Shown here: positions 9,158 to 18,108 of the stretch, in pieces
Numbering within the stretch: position 1 is the first letter of the stretch
Layout: every line of letters starts with the position of its first letter
NCBI GenBank assembly: GCA_965115815.1
Contig: OZ220465.1
Span: 1,054,001-1,118,000, forward strand
DNA: 64,000 nt
From: VXPW01 sp965115815
GTDB lineage: Bacteria; Pseudomonadota; Alphaproteobacteria; TMED109
Reading direction: 5' to 3'
Notes under the pieces: model-generated
What the model saw: the letters and a program-made list of their open reading frames with translations, nothing else
The model's database searches: none
Told to the model about the DNA's origin: nothing
Position numbers and translations under genes: made by a program

Positions 9158-11606
9158 ATGCAAGTCGGACTTCGACATCTCCGCGCCGACACGGTCGAGT
9201 GGCTGAAGGCGGCGGCGGCCGAGGACGGCCGGACGCGTCATGCGCTGGCGCGCGAGCTGTGCGAACGCGAGGACTGGCGCAACGCCCGGGGCCAGCCCTG
9301 CGTGTCCCAGGCGCGCGGGGTTCTGCCCGGGATCGCGAAGCGGGCGGGGTTCGTGCTGCCCGCGGCGCGGCCGGGTCCGCGCCGCACGCCGGGCCGTCCG
9401 GGCGGCGAGGTGGCGCGCACCGACCCGGACCGGAAGCTGGCGTGCACGCTGGCGGATCTCGGGGAGGTCACCCTGGTCCCGGTGGGCGCGGCCCCGGACC
9501 GGCGCCGCTGGCGCGAGATGATGGAGACCCATCATCCGCAGGGTTGGAAGCACCGGCCGGGGAAGGTACTCAACTTCTGGGTCGTGTCGTCGCGCCACGG
9601 CCGTCTCGGCGGCCTCGGGTATACGGCCGCAGGCTGGCATCAGGCGGCTCGGGACGCGGCCATCGGCTGGTCGGCGACGGCGCGGGCCGCGAATCTGGCG
9701 CAGCTGGTCCAGCAGCACCGCTTTCTCCTGCTGCCCGGCGTCCGGGTCGCCCAGCTGGCCTCGCACGTGCTGGCTCGGTCGACGGCGCGCCTGGCCGCGG
9801 ACTGGAAGGCGGCGCACGGGACCCGGCCGCAGGCGGTCTACACGTATGTGGGACCCGAGCACCGCGGCACCTGCTATCGTGCGGCCGGGTGGAGCCGCTG
9901 CGCCGAACCGACCTCGGGCCGGCCGCCGGGAGGCCGTGCGACCGCGCCGAAGGCGGTGTGGATCCGGCCCTTGGCCGAGGGCTGGCGCGAGGTCCTGTCT
10001 CGGGAGCGGGGCGCCGTCCTCGGTACCACGTCGGAGCCGTGGCGGCCCGGGAACGCCGACGGGGCCGACCTCGAGTATGGTCGCGGTTCGCATCCCGACG
10101 GCCGCGTGCGCACGCGGGTGCTGGCGATGGGCCGGGCTTGGGAGAACGCTCCGGGCGCGTCCCTGCCCGTGATCTTCCCGTCCGCCGCCGCGCAGAAGGC
10201 CGCGTACCGGCTGTTGTCCAGCGCCCGGGTCACGATGGAACACATCCTCGATTCCCACGCCGAAGCCACGGTCGAACGCTGCCGGCAGGAGCGGGTCGTC
10301 CTCGTCCTGCAGGACACCACGACGCTGAATTACAACGGGCACTGCAAGACGAAAGGGCGGGTGAACCTTGGAGGCGGGGGCTCGGGCACCCGGGGAATCC
10401 TTGCCCATTTCACGCTGGCGGTGACCGAGGGCCGCCGCCCGCTCGGCGTGATCGACCTCAACGCCACCCAGCGCGAGGGCACGGAAGCCCCGGACTGCGA
10501 CGCCACCGAGCGCGAGGACACGGAAGCTCCGGACCGCGACGCCACCGAGCGCGAGGGCACGGAAGCCCCGGACTGCGACGCCACCGAGCGCGAGGGCACG
10601 GAAGCCCCGGACTGTGACGCCACCGAGCGCGAGGGCACGGCAGCCCCGGACCGCGACGCGGTCAAGCCGGAGAGTGTGCGCTGGCTTCAGGGACTCGAAC
10701 GCGCCCGCCAGCTGGCCGCCGCCTGCCCCGACACCCGGGTGGTCACGGTCTGCGACCGCGAAGGCGACATCTGGGAAAGGTTCGGACAGGCGCGCGCCGG
10801 CGGCGTCGGGCTCCTCGTACGCTCCGACCGCGGCCGGCAGCGACGGGTGGTCCGCAGCGACGGCTCCGTGGCGGACCTGTGGGAGGCCATGGCGGAGCCG
10901 CCGGTTCTGGGAACGAAGACGGTCCACCTCGCCGCCTGCGGCGGACCCCGTCGGCGCCTCAAGCGCACCGTGATCCTCGAGCTCCGCGCCGCCGCCGTCC
11001 ACCTCGTGCCGCCGAAAAACCGGGACGACCGGACGCCGATGCCCGTGCTCGCCGTCTCGGTCCGGGAAGCCCGGCCGCCCAAGGGCCGCGATCCGCTCCA
11101 CGGGGTGTTGCTCTCCACCGAGGGCGAGGCCGACCTCCCGCACGCTCGACGCATCGTCGCCTGGTACGAGGCACGCGGGACCCTCGAGGAGTACTTCCGG
11201 GTCCTCAAGGTCGGCGCCCGGATCGAAGAACGCAAGCTGCAGGACGCCGACGACCTGCGCAAGTGCCTCGCTTTCGATGCCATCACCGCATGGCGGGTCA
11301 TGGACCTCGAGCGCCTCGCGCGCGACCCGCCCCGCCCTCGAGTTCTTCACCGACCGCGAAATCGGGGTTCTCTACCGATGGCTCCGGTACGATCGCATCA
11401 TCCGGGCCCCGCCCGGGAAGCCGCCCGACATCCGCACCTTCGTGGTCGATCTCGCCCGCATGGCGGGCTTCCGACCCAGCAAACGTCAGCCGCTTCCGGG
11501 TACTGCCAAAATCTGGCAGGCGTGGCGGAAATTCAAGACCGGACTCGAATTCGTCCAATCAGAAGGGAACCGCATGAGCCAGTTTGCGTCAACAACGGGC
11601 TGTTGA
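9158..11606 (+). pseudogene. DUF4338 (DruA-like)/IS4-type transposase, frameshifted near the 3' end
   Basis: The N-terminal ~280 residues match the DUF4338 layout, including LLLPGVRVAQLASHVLARST and HRGTCYRAAGWSRC. An IS4/Tn5-type transposase follows: LQDTTTLNY with the first Asp, TVCDREGDIWERF with the second, and WYEARGTLEEYFRVLK with a perfect Y-(2)-R-(3)-E-(6)-K signature. The start at 9158 is chosen because family similarity begins there; the frame itself is open from 8765. Near 11330 the reading frame changes, and the C-terminal domain (EFFTDREIGVLYRWL onward) continues in another frame to 11606. The element is therefore probably inactive unless the shift is programmed. Five 13-residue repeats interrupt the catalytic domain. 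Confidence 0.8.
10463..10657 (+). repeat. Five 39-bp tandem repeats inside the transposase
   Basis: The coding unit ATEREGTEAPDCD (39 bp) is repeated five times in frame with minor changes (ATQRE, REDTE, GTAAP). It lies between the LGVIDLN strand and the VRWLQGLERARQL helix of the transposase catalytic region. Related IS4 enzymes have a much shorter linker here, as the transposase at 3520-5731 shows. Confidence 0.9.
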
Positions 11607-11738
11607 AAGGCCGGGCGGGGTAGCGAGTCCGGGGGCCGGGGTGCGATCCCTGCCGTCGCCGGGGCGCGTCTCCATGCGCCGTCCGGGGGGCGGTTGCGGC
11701 GGATCGAGGGCCCCGCGGCCGGGCGGGGTAGCGAGCCC
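11607..11738. repeat. GC-rich repeat block, direct copy of 8893-9036
   Basis: This block repeats the sequence at 8893-9036 in the same orientation, including GGGCGGGGTAGCGAG, GTGCGATCCCTGCCGTCGCC and GCGTCTCCATGCGCCGTCC. The IS4-type transposase thus lies between two direct copies of about 130 bp. The right boundary is the IS630 end that starts at 11739. Confidence 0.8.
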
Positions 11739-11751
11739 TAGTAGTACGGAA

Positions 11752-12893
11752 TCATTGGATTGCTGGGTATAGAGACTTCAGTTTCACCCGGGCGTCTGCC
11801 GTCGTGAACCGCCAATCGACGGTGCCGCCGGCCGCGTTGTGGCGCTGGACCCACGCCGCGGTCTCCCGCAGCAGGGTGGCGCGGTCAGGAATGCGTCGTC
11901 GAAGACATTGTCGCGACAACGCACCGATTTCGATCTCGGCCCTGTTGAGCCAGCTTCCGTGCTTCGGCGTGTACCGAAACTCGAACCGCTTTCGCACCCG
12001 CATGGCCTCCCGGGGTGCAAAGGCATCATACAACGACGCGGGGCCGTGTGTGTTCAGGTTGTCCATGACCAGTACGATCTTCTTTCCGGGGATAGGATCG
12101 TCCGCGAGTTCCCGGATGAACTGCGCCCCGTCCCGCGCCGTGCGTCGGTCAGTGACTTTCACCGTACGCCAGTTTTCATTGGGCGCGAACGCCAGGAAGA
12201 GATTGGCCGTACCGTTTCGCTCGTATTCGTAGTCGACGATTTCCGGCGGCCCGGGCCGCACGGGACGGGGAAGGCGGGTTTCCTTCGTCTGCTGCCGGCT
12301 GGTCTCATCCATGCAGACCAAAACCTCGTTTTCGGCAAAATCCCGCTGATACGTGTCCAGCACCTCCTCCATCGCCGCCACGAACGGCGCGTTGCGGCTC
12401 GGGGGAATGCACCCGTACTGCTTCAGCCAAGGCTTGATCTCCTTTTTTTCAGAGTCCTCCGTACCGTTTCCTTCGAGATGCTCTCGACGATCTCCATCTC
12501 CATCCGACGGCCGGCCAGCAGCTTCAGCGTCCAGCGAACACAACCTTCGGGCGGGGAAGAACAGGCCAGAGCCACCCGCTTCGCTTCCTTCGCCCCGTCC
12601 AGGAGTTTCGGTCGGCGGTTCTCCTGCTCCCGACGGCGGAGAGAGGCCTCCAAACCCTCCAAAACACAACGCTTGCGCAGGCGCTCGACCGTCGAAGCGC
12701 CGATACCCAGGCCGCGCGCGATGTCGACATCCCGGAGTTTGCCGCCGTCGCGCCCTTCGTCCGCCATCAGGAGAATCTGCGCCCGACGACGACGCCAGGC
12801 GGCTCCGGTACCGTCGACGATCGCCTGGAGTTCCCGGCGCTCCGACGCCGAAAGGCGCACTCGATCGAGCTTCCTGCCCTGAGGGTTGGCCAT
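11752..12893 (-). CDS. IS630-family transposase, made by -1 frameshifting
   Basis: The upstream frame starts at the ATG at 12893 (MANPQGRKLDR) and ends at 12423. It carries a helix-turn-helix (ARGLGIGASTVERLRKRC) that would bind the element ends. The downstream frame runs to 11752 and carries the DDE triad in MDETSRQQ, VLVMDNLNTH and NRAEIEIG, the last within the family's HGSWLN context. The frames are joined at CTG-AAA-AAA-AGG: a -1 slip on seven As (12443-12449) converts AGG to AAG and continues as EIKPWLKQY. The fused product of about 380 residues is a normal size for this family. No stops or deletions were seen, so this copy may be active. Confidence 0.85.
12443..12449 (-). promoter_or_regulatory. 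A7 programmed -1 frameshift site
   Basis: Seven As on the coding strand sit exactly where the two transposase frames overlap, read as CTG AAA AAA AGG in the upstream frame. Slippage by -1 gives AAG GAG ATC and enters the DDE frame. Polypurine slippery runs at this position are known in IS630-type elements. The same run is shortened by a one-base loss upstream in copy 1 and is split by IS66 in copy 3. Confidence 0.75.
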
Positions 12894-13138
12894 GATCCAC
12901 TCCGATCCCCGCACCGAACCCCTGCAAACAGGCTCGGTTCCCGGAAACCGGATCCGTCCGATCCCCAAGAGAGTGTGAGCGCCTGCACGTTCGGCATCGG
13001 GTCTGTGGAGATGAACAAGAAAGCGCCGTACCGATCGGACGCTCACGCGTGCCGACACGCACCGACACGGGGCCGACACGGACCGACACGGAAATCTTGC
13101 CAGAATACTGTCGTCAGTTCAACGGTTCCGTACTACTA

Positions 13139-13331
13139 GTGCCTGCCCGGAAAATCCCTAAGAGTCTGATTATATGAATGAAAGATTAATATTGACAGAG
13201 CGAAGATTCATCGAATCCAGCCTGATTTCAGCGGAATATGCCGTCATATGCCCTCAAAGAAGGAATCTTCGGTTCTCCAGATTCCAAATATGGTTGCATA
13301 TACAATGTGTTGTGATTTTCCGTGCAGACAC
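13139..13331. other. AT-rich foreign fragment between two IS630-type ends
   Basis: About 190 bases of clearly lower GC than everything around lie between the right end of IS630 copy 2 and a MITE-like element. A short frame (13174-13356, plus) is open, but I do not recognise it and it reads into the MITE. It is likely a scrap of laterally acquired DNA. Confidence 0.5.
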
Positions 13332-13582
13332 TAGTAGTCCACCGACGTTGCATTGATGGCTGCAGGATGGGGCGGTATTTCCGTGTCGGTCCGTGTCGGT
13401 GCGTGTCGGCCCCGTGTCGGCACCCGCTGGAACCGGGCTGTTCGCTGAGATTCTCGCACCGCTTCTAAGGATCAGATAAAGAACACAATGGGATTATTAG
13501 GCCTCTATGGATCAGGTGTCAGGTCTGAGCATCGGGGCCAGCTCATGCCTGCAGCCCCCAATCCAACGTTTCCGTACTACTA
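13332..13582. mobile_element. MITE-like element with IS630-type ends
   Basis: The element has no coding capacity. It starts TAGTAGTCCACCGACGTTG and ends CAACGTTTCCGTACTACTA, so its right terminus is nearly identical to that of the complete IS630 elements. It contains the same GTGTCGG-type short tandem repeats (about 13380-13425) found just inside the IS630 right end. It is probably a non-autonomous derivative mobilised by the IS630 transposase. Its right TA forms part of the stop codon of the gene at 13580-13990. Confidence 0.7.
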
Positions 13583-13990
13583 GCTATCGCGGGCCCGCCA
13601 ACTAGCTTCATCCGCCAGTTCCTGCGCATGGCGCTTCTGCTCGTCGCGATCTTCGACGGCAGCATCGGGTAGAATAATATCCGCATGGTAGGGGTTGTCT
13701 GTTTGCGGCGACGCAGTCACTTGCCGACCATTCGAGGCGGCCGCATCTGCCTTGACCACGGCCCAACCGAAGAATGGTTTGTTTCGACCGACTGCCGCCC
13801 TGTCCGCGATTTCGGTGGCTTCTCCCGGCGAAGCGAAGTCGAGGCGATCGACCGAAATCCGGGGTTCGCCCTTCTTCTCGAGAAAAATGTAATGCCGGAT
13901 CTTACCGCGACTGGCCAGTCCGGCCTGTTTGCTGGAAAATACATCCCTGCCGAGACTTTCACCCGGCTCGATATCGTCCTTGGCCGTCAC
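13580..13990 (-). CDS. Unknown protein, third gene of an AT-richer cassette
   Basis: The predicted protein is 136 residues, hydrophilic and soluble, with no signal peptide, membrane segment or motif I can name. A conserved-looking core is RISVDRLDFAS followed by GWAVVKADAA and SPQTDNPYHADI. Its ATG overlaps the stop of the preceding gene (ATGA at 13987-13990), so translation is probably coupled. Its own stop codon (TAG) falls in the terminal repeat of the MITE at 13332-13582. The original C-terminus may therefore have been cut off by that insertion. Function is unknown. Confidence 0.65.
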   Translation of the reverse strand: MTAKDDIEPGESLGRDVFSSKQAGLASRGKIRHYIFLEKKGEPRISVDRLDFASPGEATEIADRAAVGRNKPFFGWAVVKADAAASNGRQVTASPQTDNPYHADIILPDAAVEDRDEQKRHAQELADEASWRARDS

Positions 13991-14655
13991 GCTGCCAGTT
14001 CGTCCCGCCGCGCCAGCCCCTCCAAGGCCTCTCGAACGAAGCCATCGGGAAGCGACCCCGTATCCGAATAGCGCGCGCGCCTGTGCCTGCCATCCATATT
14101 AACCAAGCACAGAGCACCTCCATCGGAGTCGCAAAGCAGCAAGACCGAGCGTCCGTAGCCGCCTGGAGCGTCGATAGCCACCTCACCGTCCGGCGTCGGG
14201 TAAACTTCGAAACGTTGCGGCGAAAGCTTGTACACGGCCCGCAACAGCCGTCTGGCGTTTGCCAGCGCGTGCGTCGAAGGAACCGGGAATTCCTCCTCCC
14301 GCGCCTCGGCCGGGGCCTCGTCCAGATCGCTCAGCGCGTCCCTCAGATCGACGTCCCAACCGCCGACGGTCTCCATGAATTCGATGATCCTAGGGGGAAA
14401 CTCGCCCAAACTTGACGTAGCTTCGGGTTCGGGCGTGCTATTGTCGGTGGGATCAGCAAGCATTGCCCCTAACAGTTTTTCTTCTGCTCCTGATTGCCGG
14501 AGCATTTCAATAACGTGGTTACGATATTCATCGGCGTGATCCACAAACTTCTCGGGCGAGGCGGGAAGAACAAAATGATCCGAGGTGAATGAGTCAGTCT
14601 CGGTTTCCGCTCTTCTGGGCACAGATGTTGTCGCGGTTAGGCTCGCTGCAATCAT
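13987..14655 (-). CDS. Unknown protein, second gene of the cassette
   Basis: This is a 222-residue acidic soluble protein without recognised motifs. The N-terminal third is Ser/Thr- and Glu-rich. The C-terminal half has alternating strand-like hydrophobic segments (FEVYPTPDGEVAIDA, SVLLLCDSDGGALCLVNMDG) that suggest a small alpha/beta domain ending in FVREALEGLA. It overlaps the genes on both sides by four bases, which supports one operon. Base composition is intermediate between the AT-richer first gene and the GC-rich genome. No function is proposed. Confidence 0.65.
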   Translation of the reverse strand: MIAASLTATTSVPRRAETETDSFTSDHFVLPASPEKFVDHADEYRNHVIEMLRQSGAEEKLLGAMLADPTDNSTPEPEATSSLGEFPPRIIEFMETVGGWDVDLRDALSDLDEAPAEAREEEFPVPSTHALANARRLLRAVYKLSPQRFEVYPTPDGEVAIDAPGGYGRSVLLLCDSDGGALCLVNMDGRHRRARYSDTGSLPDGFVREALEGLARRDELAA

Positions 14656-15362
14656 CGGGATTTCCCCATCGAATGGAATTTTGTCACCAGATCGTTGAAA
14701 TCAGAAATATCGCTCTTCCAACCGACAAGAACATGTGATACCTCTTTTACACACTGCTCCCGACCCTTCTCTGCGATATCCCGATGCATATTGACCTGAA
14801 ATAATATTCCTTGGCCCACAACACCGTCATCTCTCGTGACACTGATGCCGCCAACATTCAAGGTGATCTTTCTAGTCTCGTACCTGTATACGGCTTTCAG
14901 ATGGACATCTGGTCGCAAATCCTTGAACGACATCCATTTGCCGTCCCCCAACAAGGTATCGGCCACGCTGTATTCCAGCTCCTTATTTGATATCGTAAGG
15001 CTTTTGGCGTTGATACCAATTGCGGTGTACGGAATATGTGAGACCGCCTTCACGAACCGTTCCGCAATTTCCGGCACCACGCACTCACTTTCATCAAGCG
15101 GTTCCCCCTTCTGTTCAAACACGAGCCGATTAGGCTCGGCTCTGATATCGATACCCCCTTCGAACGTCACTTGGGAAAACACGGGTGTCGATATGGGCGG
15201 AGGTCTCAGTCTCAGTGTCTTGTCGACTATTCCGTTGTGACGCAGAAAATCAGGGTTGATTATCCAAGATTCGTTCTGCTTGGTGACAAGCACGACGGAC
15301 AATTCCACCAGCACTATCTCGGTGTCGAATCCATTCTCCATCGCTCTTAAGCTTTGCGTCAT
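14652..15362 (-). CDS. Unknown protein, first gene of the cassette
   Basis: This 236-residue protein comes from a distinctly AT-richer stretch than its surroundings. It looks like a mostly beta, soluble protein (EIVLVELSVVLVTK near the N-terminus, KITLNVGGISVTR later) with a C-terminal helical segment (HVLVGWKSDISDFNDLVTKFHSM). No catalytic motif is recognised. The start at 15362 is preceded by TTAAGGCA; an in-frame ATG at 15341 (MENGFDTEI) is also possible. It heads a three-gene overlapping operon next to the defence island. Repeat coverage and composition point to lateral transfer. Function is unknown. Confidence 0.65.
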   Translation of the reverse strand: MTQSLRAMENGFDTEIVLVELSVVLVTKQNESWIINPDFLRHNGIVDKTLRLRPPPISTPVFSQVTFEGGIDIRAEPNRLVFEQKGEPLDESECVVPEIAERFVKAVSHIPYTAIGINAKSLTISNKELEYSVADTLLGDGKWMSFKDLRPDVHLKAVYRYETRKITLNVGGISVTRDDGVVGQGILFQVNMHRDIAEKGREQCVKEVSHVLVGWKSDISDFNDLVTKFHSMGKSR

Positions 15363-15686
15363 TGCCTTAACCCTTCAAGGTCAGACTCTGTGGTCCGTCG
15401 GGATTTTCAGCCTAGAGGGCCACCTCACCCACCAAGGAATATAGGGGAGCTTCGGCAACGCCGCAATCCAAGCAGATTTTTCCAGCGTGCCACTCATCAT
15501 ATTGTAGGAACAGTGATTGTGCGACTAGGGATTGTGGACACGGCGAGTCTGTCGCATCTGTCGGCAACGCTGGCGCGGGTGGATGAGGCCCCGCGTCCTC
15601 TGTGCAGCATTGGCGCAATCTGGCACTGCATCTCCAGAACACAGTGGTCTGCCCCCTGCACCATTCACGCGCGCGATTGCCGCGCT

Positions 15687-15754
15687 AGCCGCCGCCTTCC
15701 GCCGGCCCCCCCGAGCGCTAGCGCTCGGGGGGGCCGGCGGAAGGCGGCGGCTAC
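15687..15754. repeat. 68-bp perfect palindrome
   Basis: Two 34-base arms are exact reverse complements with no spacer, centred between 15720 and 15721 at AGCGCT/AGCGCT. The arm begins TAGCCGCCGCCTTCCGCC. It lies between the unknown three-gene cassette and the first MITE. It could be a bidirectional terminator, a recombination or cruciform site, or an assembly artefact. The remaining sequence from 15363 to 15686 holds no gene I can support. Confidence 0.9.
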
Positions 15755-15845
15755 AGCCCATCCATGGTTCCTGCCATGGTGAAGGCCCCGTTCCTCGTGA
15801 ACGGGACGGGCCTCCGGATCGGGAGCGACCCAACGCCCCCACGGT

Positions 15846-16026
15846 GATCCCACGCTGATTCCGAGACGCGGAATCCGAGTGCGTTGGGGCTTGCGTCATC
15901 ACAGATCGCCCCTTGATCGCAATTTTTCGCGCCGAGAGGGTCTAATGGAGCCTTGGCAGCACGATTGCAGCGCGACGCAGACCGAAAAAATCTCGCTGAT
16001 CGCCGTTGGATTAGCAGCGTGGGATC
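15846..16026 (+). mobile_element. MITE, copy A, left flank of the defence island
   Basis: This 181-bp non-coding element has 12-bp perfect terminal inverted repeats, GATCCCACGCTG and CAGCGTGGGATC. An almost identical copy in the opposite orientation is at 28530-28711, on the far side of the defence genes. The termini resemble those of the ISAs1-type elements at 40396-42510 and 57921-59124 (ATCCCACGCT). The ISAs1 transposase may therefore move it. Bases 16027-16224 beyond it contain nothing I can identify. Confidence 0.8.
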
Positions 16027-16224
16027 GTCGTGGGGTGGCATGGGCTCCCTTGGGGTGCAGGGAGGGTGCCATCTCAGACCAAAAGTGGAACATGCAATAT
16101 TGGACATACTTGTTCGCCACAGGTCAAGCGGAACCTGCGCTGAAACGGCCGGAAACACAGAAAAACAGGGGATTTCCTGACCGGTGCGATAGGCCTCCTC
16201 AGAAGGGCAGGTCAGGACGTCTGC

Positions 16225-16340
16225 TTGCGCCAGGCTAAGCCCTGGAGGGGAGGAAGCCATGACGTAGGCTGAAACCTTTCGTCGCAAGCCTGCGGGTTCG
16301 ACCCCCGCCCGGCAAAGGTGAGCCCGCCAGCCGGAAGCCC
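16225..16340 (+). ncRNA. 5' fragment of the outer group II intron
   Basis: From TTGCGCCAGGC onward about 115 bases match the 5' end of the outer intron at 59399-59515, including GTCGCAAGCCTGCGGGTTCG and CCCCCGCCCGGCAAAGGTG. Similarity then stops. It is a dead 5' remnant without domains V/VI or a reverse transcriptase. The GTTCGACCC segment imitates a tRNA T-arm, but no other tRNA parts are present. Confidence 0.65.
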
Positions 16341-16519
16341 TCTCTGCCAACATCGCTGAGACACCGATTCCCCTTGGAATGAGAGGGCGGCAGAGAGAAA
16401 CCACGATGAAGGCAGACCCGAAGGTGTGCAGGAAGGTGTACCCCTCGCCACGCCGGCCCTGGGGGCGCCCCCTCCAGGGCCGAGACCCCGCCGGCTCGGC
16501 GTGTTCCGGACCCGGAGGT

Positions 16520-17412
16520 TCTCGCCCAACCGACCCGGTGCCGGTTCTCGGCCTACTATCGACTGCGGATCGTCGAGGAAGCGGACCGCGGTCGCGAGCC
16601 GGGTGCGATCGGCCGCCTGCTGCGCCGCGAGGGGCGGTACCGCTCGCATCGGTCGAGTGGCGCAAGGCCCGCCGCCGGGGAGCGCTGCAAGGCCTGACGC
16701 CCCGCAAGCGCAGTCCCAAGCCGGCGCCGCCCCACCCCCTCGGCGCCTAGGTTCGTCGGCTCGAGGCCTAGGTGGCGCGGCGGGAGAAGGAGCGGGCCAC
16801 GGCCCCTATGATTCTCGAAGTCCAAGGAAACATTGCCGGGTTGCCGGGATTCCGCCTCCGCGACGGGAAGGACTGTGGAGGGTCGCCCCTTCACTCGCCC
16901 GGCCGGTCGGCATGGCGCCGGCCGGTCGGGCGCTGGGGGTGTTCCGAGCCCCGTTCTCCCGCCGTCGGAGGCCCGCTCCCGTGCATCCGCAGCCCCGTGC
17001 ATTAGCAGCCCCGTACGACGCCCGCCCGGGCCCGGAGCGAGGGGGAGCGGGAGCCGGTTCTCGACCGGCTCGCCTCCCCGCGTTTCATTGATCGTTCCCC
17101 GACTGAGGTCGGGGCTGCGCGGCTCGACGAAGGACGGTACCTGGGCTCGGAGCGCACGAGGTACCGCATCCTCTCCGTCGGGCAGCCGGTGCGGGAACGG
17201 TGCAACCCGCTCACCCACCCACGGTACGACAATCCCGAACTCGTTGCCCGCGCCCCGAACCCGGTCGGGTCCTGGGACCTCACACGGCTGCTCGGGTCGA
17301 AGACCGGGTCTGCCTTCTACCTCTATGTGCGGCTCGACCTCTTCCGCCGCTACGGGGTGGGATGGAGGGTTGCCGAACGCCAGAGTGCTGCGCTGGCCAG
17401 CCGGCTGATGGA
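16520..17412 (+). pseudogene. IS3-family transposase (OrfA and OrfB) remnant
   Basis: Pieces of both IS3 ORFs can be read in shifting frames. OrfA remnants include RFSAYYRLRIVEEAD and PGAIGRLLRREGRY, then a leucine-zipper-like tail ending MILEVQGNIAGLPG. OrfB remnants include RYLGSERTRYRIL, HPRYDNPELVARAPNPV and the catalytic-core stretch SWDLTRLLGSKTGSAFYLYV, then DLFRRYGVGWRVAERQSAALA. Several frameshifts and stops make it non-functional. The similarity ends abruptly near 17412. It is an old insertion at the left side of the defence island. Confidence 0.8.
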
Positions 17413-17752
17413 AGCGGATCGAAACGGCGGCCAGAGAGCGGCAGGTTTCGCCCATTGGCTCGTCGTGGAGTTCGTCATCAAGGCCCTCGACCGGCGCGAA
17501 TGGCCCGGCACAGAGGCCGAAATCAAGGTGGCCCGGGCCCCGCTGTTCGCCGCCCAAGCCATCGCCCGGGACCTCATCGCCGCCGGGCGAGAGAATGAAA
17601 TCGAGGAGATTCTGCAGTTCGTCTCGGCGCTGGTGTCCGAGGCCACCAAGTATATCGGTGAACAGGACCGGCGTACCCGGTTTGCTTCTTCGCCGTTGCC
17701 GGGCAGAGAAAATTCCCTTCGACAGCCTGGCTTCGTGCAGAGCCTTGCATGA
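17413..17752 (+). pseudogene. Unrecognised reading-frame tail fused to the IS3 remnant
   Basis: The frame that starts in the IS3 OrfB remnant stays open for about 110 more codons with good codon usage (for example AQAIARDLIAAGRENEIEEILQFVSALV). The sequence is helical and soluble and is not part of any IS3 transposase I know. It is probably the 3' end of a host or plasmid gene into which IS3 inserted, or that was joined to it by deletion. Identity is unknown. It ends about 100 bases before the antitoxin gene. Confidence 0.4.
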
Positions 17753-17850
17753 TGTGGTGTGCCGCCGACGCTTTCGCGGGTGAAACCGGTGGCCCGACAG
17801 CATCGAACCTGCTATCGTGTGACCAGTTCGCTGACCAAGGGGAGGGTGTC

Positions 17851-18090
17851 ATGGTCACGGTCAATCTGGCTCAGGCGAAGGCGCGCTTGAGCGAACTCCT
17901 GGACAAGGTCGAGGCGGGTCAGGAGGTGACCATCACCCGTCGTGGCAAGGCCGTGGCGCATCTTTCGGCCGCTATCCGCCCGAGAAAGCCGCTGCCGCTG
18001 CGAGAGTTGGCCGGATTCCGGGCAGCCATGCCCGGCTTGCGGCGCCCCGCTGCCGCGTTGCTGCGCGAGATCCGGGACGAGGGATTGTAA
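17851..18090 (+). CDS. Phd/YefM-type antitoxin (79 aa)
   Basis: This small antitoxin is paired with the downstream PIN toxin. The N-terminus MVTVNLAQAKARLSELLDKVEAG and VTITRRGKAVAHL are the signature of the Phd/YefM fold, which dimerises and binds the operon operator. The charged C-terminal tail (about residues 48-79) would wrap the toxin. The start at 17851 is chosen over an upstream in-frame ATG at 17749 because it has a clear ribosome-binding site (GGGGAGG, 5 bases away) and the family normally starts here. It lies 18 bases before the toxin, as in vapBC operons. Autoregulation is expected from the family but not demonstrated. Confidence 0.9.
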   Translation: MVTVNLAQAKARLSELLDKVEAGQEVTITRRGKAVAHLSAAIRPRKPLPLRELAGFRAAMPGLRRPAAALLREIRDEGL

Positions 18091-18108
18091 GATCGGCGGT
18101 CGGCTCCA

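Larger units (their letters stand above)
11739..13138 (-). mobile_element. IS630-family element, copy 2, best preserved and intron-free
   Basis: The ends are inverted repeats that begin TAGTAGTACGGAA and continue (T/C)C(A/G)TTG, and each overlaps a TA dinucleotide (11739-11740 and 13137-13138). IS630 elements duplicate a TA target. The element holds one transposase gene in two overlapping frames. Just inside the right end, at about 13038-13092, are short GTGTCGG-type tandem repeats that recur in the other IS630 copies. This copy has no intron at the site occupied in the copies at 1-2819 and 59125-64000, so it defines the intron target. Confidence 0.88.

Noticed and set aside
8825..11350. Minus-strand frame of 841 codons
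   Set aside because: It is antisense to the DUF4338-IS4 transposase and has no recognisable domain.
13375..13430. GTGTCGG short repeats as a replication origin or iteron array
   Set aside because: The same short repeats occur just inside every IS630-type right end here, so they belong to the transposon. No rep gene is near.
16285..16320. tRNA-like T-arm (GCGGGTTCGACCCCCGC)
   Set aside because: No acceptor, D- or anticodon arms can be built. The same segment is part of group II intron domain I in the copy at 59399.
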